This document shows positions 1 to 5,044 of a stretch of DNA of 12,284 nt, piece by piece. Made by a program: the position numbers and the translations under genes. Positions within the stretch are counted from its first letter, which is position 1; every line of letters begins with the position of its first letter. Under the pieces are notes generated by a model. The model did not search any database, was not told the origin of the DNA, and was given only the letters and a program-made list of their open reading frames with translations. Origin of the DNA: JBBTSB01 sp964355775 (GTDB taxonomy: Bacteria > Patescibacteriota > Minisyncoccia > 2-02-FULL-40-12 > IGHO2-01-FULL-4-A); the NCBI GenBank assembly GCA_964355775.1, contig CAYHEP010000026.1:1-12284 (forward strand), in the 5' to 3' direction.

Positions 1-275
1 ATACTTTGTACTTCTTTGCCTTTCAATTTAGTAAGATAGTAGGCAGTCCACTGCGAAAACGGTATGCCAGCAACCGCCGGAGCGACGACAAAATCAATTG
101 CTTTGTTTTTGTATTTTTCTGCAAACAATTTTCCCACCTCGGCGGTGTGCTTTGTATGAGGGAGCAAAGCGTCCTTGTTGACGTAGGCTGGCATATGCCG
201 TCCCGAAGTTCCTACAAAATGATCATTCTCGAGTATCGCCCCGACGCTCTTGAGGATTGTAATGACGTTGGTCAT
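1..275 (-). CDS. pyrE: Orotate phosphoribosyltransferase, N-terminal 91 residues (cut by left edge)
   Basis: This reading frame is open from an ATG at 275-273 to the window edge. It would transfer orotate to PRPP to give orotidine monophosphate, the fifth step of cytoplasmic UMP synthesis. The visible part contains VGTSGRHMPAYVNKDALLPH (residues 21-40), a segment I recognise from short orotate phosphoribosyltransferases, followed by a helix and the strand-turn FVVAPAVAGIPFSQ (residues 62-75), matching the 'GPxxGGIP' region of the family. The PRPP-binding signature would lie further left, outside the window. The start is well placed: the upstream HAD gene stops at 279-277, leaving one base between stop and ATG, so translation is probably coupled. 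It is the most downstream visible gene of the minus-strand pyr operon. Family recognition is by memory; confidence is good because the neighbours are pyrD, pyrC and pyrB. Confidence 0.85.
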   Translation of the reverse strand, partial: MTNVITILKSVGAILENDHFVGTSGRHMPAYVNKDALLPHTKHTAEVGKLFAEKYKNKAIDFVVAPAVAGIPFSQWTAYYLTKLKGKEVQS

Positions 276-276
276 G

Positions 277-759
277 CTAGATTTTTTTGAGAAGCTCATC
301 TAGTAAGGAGTTTGCCTCAAGCAATGAGTTTACCGTGTAGTCTGGATTTTGGGCCGCATTTTCAGGTTCTTCAGTTGCAAATTTTCCTTGGCGTACCCAT
401 AACGTTGTTGTACCCAGAGATTTTCCTGCAGCAAGCTCTGATCGAATACGATCACCTATAAAAAGCGTAGCTCTTGGGTTATTTTTTGATATGTACGGCT
501 CAAAAAGTTCCTTTTCTTTGGGGCCTTCATTGAAGATAATGTTTTTAAAGTATTTTTCAACGTTCAATCTCTTAGTCTCCGAATACATATCTTGCCCTCC
601 TTTGCCCACTAAGGTCATGGGGATTCCTATTTCTTGAATTTTATTAAGAATTTCTTTTGTACCGTCTATCAATGTTTTAGTGTCAGGATCGTATAGAGTT
701 CTTTTCCAGTCAAAAATAATAGAGTCTATCATGTACGGGTTTTCTAAAGCTTTTCTCAT
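277..759 (-). CDS. HAD-superfamily hydrolase with altered first motif, in pyr operon
   Basis: This is a 160-residue HAD-fold protein, short for the superfamily, so probably with little or no cap domain. Motif I is IIFDWKRTLYD (residues 14-24): the nucleophile D17 is present, but the usual acid/base Asp two residues later is Lys19. Motif II is probably T49 in MTLVGKGG, motif III a Lys near 81-83 (GPKEKE), and motif IV is FIGDRIRSE with D103. The substrate cannot be read from sequence; the position between pyrD and pyrE suggests a nucleotide or a pathway intermediate, but that is inference. The ATG at 759-757 directly follows the TAA (762-760) of a relict pyrD tail, and that tail carries the AAAGGAG likely to serve as ribosome binding site, about 15 bases upstream. 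An internal ATG at residue 10 is an alternative start. The gene stops one base before pyrE. Confidence 0.8.
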   Translation of the reverse strand: MRKALENPYMIDSIIFDWKRTLYDPDTKTLIDGTKEILNKIQEIGIPMTLVGKGGQDMYSETKRLNVEKYFKNIIFNEGPKEKELFEPYISKNNPRATLFIGDRIRSELAAGKSLGTTTLWVRQGKFATEEPENAAQNPDYTVNSLLEANSLLDELLKKI

Positions 760-807
760 TTATTCTTGCATACTCTCCTTTATTTGAATAGCCATATGCG
801 GATTCCA
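760..807 (-). pseudogene. Relict second copy of the pyrD 3' end
   Basis: Read on the minus strand, 807-760 encodes WNPHMAIQIKESMQE followed by TAA. The intact pyrD just upstream ends WNPRLAIDIKKSMKE followed by TAA. Ten of fifteen residues match, and by hand alignment roughly three quarters of the bases match, with several third-position and conservative changes. It is therefore a diverged homologous tail rather than a fresh duplication. It begins exactly at the end of a 33-bp palindrome (808-840) and ends flush against the ATG of the HAD gene. The likely reading is that an older pyrD allele was replaced or disrupted, leaving its last 15 codons, perhaps kept because they contain the ribosome binding site and the stop-start junction for the HAD gene. 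It is not expected to be translated, since pyrD stops at 855-853. Confidence 0.75.
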
Positions 808-840
808 TCCCAGTACTAGAACCTTCGGTTCAGTACGGGA
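808..840. repeat. 33-bp palindromic element with TCCC...GGGA ends
   Basis: On the minus strand the sequence folds as CCC-GTACT-GAACC, loop GAA, GGTTC-(T)-AGTAC-(T)-GGG: thirteen base pairs with two single-base bulges. Its outer ends (TCCCGT... and ...GGGA) resemble those of the elements at 1902-1978 and 4769-5041, although the inner stem differs. The flank on one side is TCCA (804-807 on the plus strand), the same four bases that flank the 77-bp element. The other flank (CTTC) does not match, so there is no intact target duplication. There is no T-run on either strand, so it is not an intrinsic terminator. It lies exactly between the live pyrD end region and the relict pyrD tail. Confidence 0.7.
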
Positions 841-852
841 CTTCGCATCGCT

Positions 853-1902
853 TTATTCTTTCATACTTTTCTTTATATCGATAGCTAGTCTTGGATTCCA
901 CATTGCTCCCGTACAAGCCATGACGATATCGGCACCAGTTACACGATATTGATGGTAATCTTCGGGGTGAAGAACTCCGCCAACGCCAACGATGGAATAC
1001 TTCATGCCAAATTCCTCACGCAGTGCCGCCAGACGCTGTACCATCTCAAGCCCCGCCCATTTCACCGGTCCTCCGCAAATTCCCGAAATCAGCCGCCACT
1101 CGCCGCCCGGGAGCGCTTGTTTGCCATCTTCGGTGCGCACGGGCGCCTGGATAGCATTGATTGCCGCAAATCCGTCTACGATCGTTCCTAGCTCTTTAAC
1201 CAATTCACGAAGTTCAGCTTCCTGTTCAAAGTATGAAATCTTTGCAACCAACGGCATATCGCCGATCGCATTTTTTATGGCGTAGGCAATATCTCGTGAC
1301 TGCTTGGCATCATAGCACAGTAATTTTTTCAGAAGATTGCGCTCATTCGGACAGCTAAAATTTGCTTCAATCCCTTTTACCTTGGTTTCTTGCACGAGCC
1401 GCGCATCCAAGACCCAATCCTCAAGAAATTTCTTGTCATCATAGCTCGTATTCCATCTCGTACCCTCGATCATTCCCCATACCTCTTGTCCGGGCCGGGC
1501 ATACGTGACTGATCTTGCCATATCGGGTTGCCATGCTTCTACGGGATATGAGGGATTTCCAAATGAATTGGTAATGGCGAGTGATGGGTTATATTCTTTT
1601 TGTACTACAACGCCGTTGCGAATTTGTTCTATAGAAAGATCGCCGCCGATTTTTACCGGTACGACATTGGGCCACTCATTCGCTTTTTTCTCTCGCGTGC
1701 GGACGGTTTTGTAGACGACATAGTCAAATCCTTTTTCCAGTGCGGCTTTAACAAACCTTGCATTCAAAAGGGGTCCGGCTGCGATACCGAAGGGAATAAT
1801 TTTATCAGTACCGAGTTCTTTCCCATCGGCGAACGCGCCAAACGGACCTTCTTCATAGTTTTCGTAGTAGGATTTATTTGGATCAAAGAATGGTGTTTCC
1901 AT
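853..1902 (-). CDS. pyrD: Dihydroorotate dehydrogenase, class 1-like
   Basis: This 349-residue flavoprotein would oxidise dihydroorotate to orotate. Visible features in order: FGIAAGPLLNARF (38-50) opening the FMN barrel, K65 in YKTVRT, TNSFGNPS (111-118) for substrate contact, the NFSCPN motif at 181-186 whose C184 aligns with the catalytic Cys of class 1 enzymes (class 2 uses Ser), SGICGGPVK (273-281), and the phosphate-binding VGVGGV (305-310) and CTGAMWNP (330-337). No membrane-targeting N-terminal helix and no pyrK partner are seen, so the electron acceptor is open. It is longer than classical class 1A enzymes, with extra residues around 120-175. The ATG (1902-1900) is partly made by the end of an inserted repeat and has no recognisable ribosome binding site. 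Before insertion this ATG appears to have overlapped the end of pyrC. A relict second 3' end lies downstream. Confidence 0.88.
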   Translation of the reverse strand: METPFFDPNKSYYENYEEGPFGAFADGKELGTDKIIPFGIAAGPLLNARFVKAALEKGFDYVVYKTVRTREKKANEWPNVVPVKIGGDLSIEQIRNGVVVQKEYNPSLAITNSFGNPSYPVEAWQPDMARSVTYARPGQEVWGMIEGTRWNTSYDDKKFLEDWVLDARLVQETKVKGIEANFSCPNERNLLKKLLCYDAKQSRDIAYAIKNAIGDMPLVAKISYFEQEAELRELVKELGTIVDGFAAINAIQAPVRTEDGKQALPGGEWRLISGICGGPVKWAGLEMVQRLAALREEFGMKYSIVGVGGVLHPEDYHQYRVTGADIVMACTGAMWNPRLAIDIKKSMKE

Positions 1903-1978
1903 CCCGTTAGAAGCTGCAAATTATTGTTATCTTCGACATAGTGTGGTTATTAACCCGTTAAGGCTGCTTCTAACGGGA
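1902..1978. mobile_element. 77-bp non-autonomous inverted-repeat element (MITE-like) between pyrC and pyrD
   Basis: Terminal inverted repeats are at 1902-1917 (TCCCGTTAGAAGCTGC) and 1963-1978 (GCTGCTTCTAACGGGA), 16 bp with one mismatch. The outer ten bases are identical to the ends of the GIY-YIG element at 4769-5041. It is flanked on both sides by TCCA (1898-1901 and 1979-1982), a 4-bp direct repeat consistent with a target duplication. A third, direct partial copy of the end (CCCGTTAAGGCTGC, from 1954) lies inside and can form a 7-bp hairpin with the right end. No protein of meaningful length fits. The element supplies the stop codon of pyrC (CGT TAG) and the A of the pyrD ATG. Removing the element and one TCCA restores a continuous junction in which the pyrD ATG lies within the end of pyrC. 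Confidence 0.8.
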
Positions 1979-2932
1979 TCCATAGAGTGTCCAGCCGTCA
2001 AAGGGTGATGACTTTGCTTTGCTGGCAAATTGACTGCTATCTACAGTGTAGCTTTTGTCGAAGTTGACTTCAATCGAGCCGGTGTCGTGGGTAATATTGA
2101 AAATCTTTTTGGGATTCAGATGCATGAGCTTTATGAGATCATGTTGCGTGATACGTGCTTCATGAACTGCCAGTCCCATCAGGCCCAGTGCTGTCTCAAG
2201 TCCCGGAACGCCGAAAGCGCCGTTGGCTTTTTCTTCGGGCGTATGCGGTGCGTGATCGGTCTCGATGAGATCGATCACTTCATCTTTGATCCCTTGCCAG
2301 AGGGCATCTTGATCAGCTTGTGTGGCAAGTGGAGGTTTCATCGTCGCAGAGTTGGAATTGTTCAAAAACAGATGATGAGGTGTGACTCCCGCACTGACCT
2401 TCATGAACGACTGTTTCGCTTGCGAAATAAGCTCCACTTCGCTTGCGAGCGACGTATGACAGTGATGGAGGCGATGCCCGTATTTTTGGGCGAGCTCCAG
2501 GCACCTCTCCAGCATGGCGCCTTCTGCATGCACCAAAATCGGTTTGGGTGATTCCCAGGCATTAAAAACATTGATTAGTAATTCGTCATTCGACATTAGT
2601 AATTCCCCCGTCGTGTGATTGCAGTATATTTTTAAGCCATATACGCGCGGGTTTGCCGCTGCTTTTGCAAACGTATCCAGATTGTTTCCATTTGTTCCGT
2701 AGTGAAACCCGACGCCGCAATGAGCTTTTGCATCGGCAAGACGGATTTTTTCTTCAAGTCGCTCAATCGAAATCGTCGGTGCGCCGGGATTATTGGGCAT
2801 GTCGATCACAAAGCCAAATCCTCCCCGTACCGCCGCAGCCGTACCCGTATCAAAATCCTCCTTCTGCGTCGCCCCCGGCTCACGAAGATGCACGTGAACA
2901 TCAATGAGTCCGGGAAGTTTGGTGATAGGCAT
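1970..2932 (-). CDS. pyrC: Dihydroorotase
   Basis: This zinc amidohydrolase cyclises carbamoyl-aspartate to dihydroorotate. Its 320 residues show the full active-site set: DVHVHLREPG (11-20) with metal ligands H13 and H15, MPNN (45-48), K101 in GLKIYCN as candidate carboxylated lysine, H135 in LVHAEG, H159 in HCHTS, D226 in ETDHAPHT, and GVPGLETAL (241-249). The protein is short: it starts almost at the barrel, lacking the N-terminal part of the small beta domain, and stops at SPFDGWTLYGSR, where relatives continue for some further residues. The final Arg codon and the TAG come from the inserted 77-bp element; with the element removed the frame would read ...LYGNTIL-stop, so the short C-terminus probably predates the insertion. 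It starts two bases after the stop of the preceding membrane-anchored gene. The sequence resembles the dihydroorotase domain of eukaryotic CAD, from memory. Confidence 0.9.
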   Translation of the reverse strand: MPITKLPGLIDVHVHLREPGATQKEDFDTGTAAAVRGGFGFVIDMPNNPGAPTISIERLEEKIRLADAKAHCGVGFHYGTNGNNLDTFAKAAANPRVYGLKIYCNHTTGELLMSNDELLINVFNAWESPKPILVHAEGAMLERCLELAQKYGHRLHHCHTSLASEVELISQAKQSFMKVSAGVTPHHLFLNNSNSATMKPPLATQADQDALWQGIKDEVIDLIETDHAPHTPEEKANGAFGVPGLETALGLMGLAVHEARITQHDLIKLMHLNPKKIFNITHDTGSIEVNFDKSYTVDSSQFASKAKSSPFDGWTLYGSR

Positions 2933-2934
2933 GG

Positions 2935-3810
2935 CTAGAGATTATAGTTCTTGCCGCTTGGAATGTGGTAGATAAAGTTAAACGTTCCAAGTTGCTGAGT
3001 TTTTCCGATGAATTGTATTGCTTGCGAATCATCTGACCACTGAATTGTCCATTTTGTATCTTCGTACTCCACATGTTTTTCTTGAATCATAAACAGCGAC
3101 GTGAATACATCGGTGGTGGCATTCCAAAGATAGTAGCTAAAAAACTCACGATCATGAACGCGTTTCACTAGAACTTTGGTACGGTCTGGAGAAACCAATG
3201 ATCCCCATCCCCAGAAAAGATATGTCCATTCGTGAGAAGTTGGATTGTACAGATACAGAGGTGGCGTCGACATATTTCTGGACGATCCGTGAGGAAAATC
3301 ACCAAGTTCCCCAAGAACTACAGGCTTGTTATCTTTTAAAACCCACCAGGCGGCATCAGCATTGTATTTTCCGGGAAATGCGACGTGTTCCCAAGAGTCG
3401 ATTGCCCGTAAGCGAATATAGAAATTTTTGCCTCCATCTTTTGAGCAACCATTCGTAGTACTACAGCTATTATAGTCTACGATAAGCTGTGCTCCCGTTT
3501 TTGGATCTATATCCGACTGGTAGACGTCATTAGGAAATACGCTTTCAGGCGTATCGGAAATTCTGACCCAAGATGGTTTTTTTGGAGTAGAAAATTCTTT
3601 GGAATATTTATCAATAGCTGATGTGATATTTTCCTCGATGACCGGAGGATTGGTAATACATTCTTCACGCGGACCGTGCATGCGCTCACAAAAATTTGGT
3701 GGTTCGTCGAGAACAAACATGACAAAAAACCCAACAAAGAAAACAACCACCGTTCCGCCAAGTACAGCAAGAGTGACAACAAGTGTCTTTAGTAATGTAG
3801 GCTGTTCCAT
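2935..3810 (-). CDS. Membrane-anchored extracytoplasmic protein of unknown function inside pyr operon
   Basis: I do not recognise this 291-residue protein. Residues about 8-34 form one strongly hydrophobic helix (VVTLAVLGGTVVVFFVGFF), after which the chain is polar and rich in aromatic residues and beta-forming stretches. Four cysteines in two close pairs (C41/C51 and C116/C122) suggest disulfides and an outside location. Phrases such as LVSPDRTKVLVKR (205-217) and IQWSDDSQAIQFIG (256-269) look like 'SPDG/WSPDS' turns of TolB- or WD-type beta-propellers, so a small propeller-like domain is possible; this is inference. The ATG directly follows the pyrB TAA with no gap, and its stop lies two bases before the pyrC ATG, so it is firmly embedded in the operon. 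Nothing in the sequence ties it biochemically to pyrimidines. Confidence 0.75.
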   Translation of the reverse strand: MEQPTLLKTLVVTLAVLGGTVVVFFVGFFVMFVLDEPPNFCERMHGPREECITNPPVIEENITSAIDKYSKEFSTPKKPSWVRISDTPESVFPNDVYQSDIDPKTGAQLIVDYNSCSTTNGCSKDGGKNFYIRLRAIDSWEHVAFPGKYNADAAWWVLKDNKPVVLGELGDFPHGSSRNMSTPPLYLYNPTSHEWTYLFWGWGSLVSPDRTKVLVKRVHDREFFSYYLWNATTDVFTSLFMIQEKHVEYEDTKWTIQWSDDSQAIQFIGKTQQLGTFNFIYHIPSGKNYNL

Positions 3811-4740
3811 TTATTTTAAAAGCATTTCAAGCAGTGCCATGCGGATATACAGGCCATTTTGGGCTTGGCGGAAGTAAGCGGCGCGGGGGTCGGAGTCGAC
3901 TTCGGGAGCGATTTCTCCTACCCTAGGCATAACGTGAGTAATGATGGCATCTTTTTTCATTTTTTTCAGTGATGAAGCGTCGATACGATAGGTGCCCTGC
4001 ATTTTTTTGTATTCTTGTTCAGAGGGGAAACGTTCCTTTTGCACTCTCGTCACAATCAGCACATCGGCTTTTGGCAATATTTCATCGACGTTGCGATGCA
4101 CCGAATAAGGAATCTTATGCTTTTTCATAAGGTCGTAGTATGGTTGCGGGAGCTCCAATTCCTTTGGAGAGCACAGCATGACCTTTACATTCTTATAGTA
4201 TGGAAGGAGTCGAATCAATGAGTGATTTGTTCTGCTGTAGAGCGAGTCTCCCAAAAACGCAAACGTGAGGCCGTCAATTTTTCCTTTTTCTTTTTGGAAT
4301 GTGTAGAGATCAAGCATTGATTGTGTTGGATGTTCACCTGGCCCATCACCGGCGTTAATGATAGGAACGTTTGAATATTGTGATGCAATTTCGGCGGCTC
4401 CCTTTTCGTAGTGACGCAAGACGATCACATCGGCATAGCTGTGGACAATGCGAATCGTATCCTCCAGCGTCTCTCCCTTGGCAGCCGAGGAAAACTGCGC
4501 CGCGTTTTCGGTGGAGATGACTTGACCGCCGAGTTTGAGTATGGCGGATTCAAACGAAAGCCGAGTACGGGTGCTCGGCTCATAGAAAATCGCGGCCATT
4601 ACTTTTCCTGCCAAAATCTTGGACGGTTTGCGGGCTTTGTGGAGCTTTTCCATCTTTTGCGCCGACGCGAAAAGCTTCTCCAAGGTAGCGCGATCAAACT
4701 GGCTGGTGCTGATAATATGGCGGAGTTGCTTTGTGGACAT
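3811..4740 (-). CDS. pyrB: Aspartate carbamoyltransferase catalytic chain
   Basis: This 309-residue enzyme condenses carbamoyl phosphate with aspartate, the committed step of pyrimidine synthesis. The carbamoyl-phosphate site FYEPSTRTRLSFE is at 52-64, the mobile loop SSAAKGETLEDT with K88 is at 84-95, GDGPGEHPTQ is at 131-140, and the aspartate-binding TRVQKERF and MPRVGEI follow in the C-terminal domain. Length matches the catalytic chain; no regulatory chain gene (pyrI) is present here. The ending VDSDPRAAYFRQA...GLYIRMALL closely resembles the transcarbamoylase domain of eukaryotic CAD, as remembered. It is the first gene of the minus-strand operon. Only 46 bases separate its start from the divergent GIY-YIG gene, and part of that is the end of the inserted element, so the original promoter region may have been altered. 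No convincing promoter or PyrR-type attenuator is visible. Confidence 0.93.
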   Translation of the reverse strand: MSTKQLRHIISTSQFDRATLEKLFASAQKMEKLHKARKPSKILAGKVMAAIFYEPSTRTRLSFESAILKLGGQVISTENAAQFSSAAKGETLEDTIRIVHSYADVIVLRHYEKGAAEIASQYSNVPIINAGDGPGEHPTQSMLDLYTFQKEKGKIDGLTFAFLGDSLYSRTNHSLIRLLPYYKNVKVMLCSPKELELPQPYYDLMKKHKIPYSVHRNVDEILPKADVLIVTRVQKERFPSEQEYKKMQGTYRIDASSLKKMKKDAIITHVMPRVGEIAPEVDSDPRAAYFRQAQNGLYIRMALLEMLLK

Positions 4741-4768
4741 CTGTCTGGTATTCTACATGGAGTTTGAA

Positions 4769-5041
4769 TCCCGTTAGAGACAAACTATGTATTATGTATA
4801 CGTCTTACGAGGAATAAAATCAAATCGGTGGTATACGGGGTGTACTGATGATTTACGGAAACGCTTCAAGGAACATAATGAAGGAAAGTCATACTATACT
4901 CGACGCTATACTTACGAGTTGATTTACTACGAAGCCTGTTTGGATAAAAAAGATGCGTTTATGCGAGAAAAATATTTAAAAACTGGAATGGGAAAGCGGT
5001 ACCTCAATAATAGATTGAAGCGTTTCCTGTCTCTAACGGGA
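4769..5041 (+). mobile_element. 273-bp GIY-YIG nuclease element with terminal inverted repeats and 4-bp flanking repeat
   Basis: The left end TCCCGTTAGAGACA (4769-4782) and the right end TGTCTCTAACGGGA (5028-5041) are perfect 14-bp inverted repeats. The unit is flanked by TGAA on both sides (4765-4768 and 5042-5045), consistent with a 4-bp target duplication. Inside is one gene, the GIY-YIG protein, which fills nearly the whole unit; its last four codons (Ser-Leu-Thr-Gly) are the right inverted repeat, and its TGA stop comes from the flanking repeat. The final A of the element plus TG of the target form the ATG of carA. The same outer ten bases occur at the 77-bp element 1902-1978. I infer a mobile unit whose only product is the nuclease. 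Confidence 0.75.
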
Positions 5042-5044
5042 TGA
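4787..5044 (+). CDS. Small GIY-YIG domain endonuclease (UPF0213-like)
   Basis: This 85-residue single-domain protein has the GIY-YIG layout: YVYVL (3-7) as the 'GIY' strand, YTG at 16-18 as the 'YIG' turn, R24 and R26 in the following helix (DDLRKRFKEHN), YELIYYEA (43-50), and E61 in the helix MREKYLK as the likely metal-binding glutamate. Such nucleases cut DNA; small family members in bacteria are mostly uncharacterised. It has no separate DNA-binding domain. The gene is wholly enclosed by 14-bp inverted repeats and flanking direct repeats, suggesting it is the mobility or maintenance gene of that element. The ATG lies four bases after the left repeat, with no clear Shine-Dalgarno sequence. 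Its stop overlaps the carA start as ATGA, so insertion has made it the translationally coupled first gene ahead of carAB. Confidence 0.88.
   Translation: MYYVYVLRGIKSNRWYTGCTDDLRKRFKEHNEGKSYYTRRYTYELIYYEACLDKKDAFMREKYLKTGMGKRYLNNRLKRFLSLTG

Noticed and set aside
760..852. C-terminal extension of pyrD by read-through into the in-frame downstream tail
   Set aside because: The intact copy has its own complete conserved ending and stop; the in-frame stretch in between is palindrome sequence, and read-through has no supporting signal.
949..1941. Plus-strand open frames across pyrD, pyrC and other minus-strand genes, and minus-strand frames across carB
   Set aside because: They mirror conserved genes on the opposite strand, have no ribosome binding sites and encode no recognisable motifs.
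4741..4786. Promoter for pyrB or for the GIY-YIG gene in the divergent spacer
   Set aside because: A weak TAGAAT lies before pyrB and TTGAAT...TATGTA overlaps the nuclease start, but neither has a good partner box and spacing.
1902..5041. Repeated TCCCGTTAGA sequences as a CRISPR array or attC-like sites
   Set aside because: Copies are few, inverted, far apart and at element ends, with no regular spacers and no integrase or cas gene.
5042..5044. Recoded TGA (glycine) as in Gracilibacteria/Absconditabacteria
   Set aside because: TGA acts as a sensible stop for the GIY-YIG gene and murD at ATGA overlaps, and no conserved protein needs a read-through TGA.
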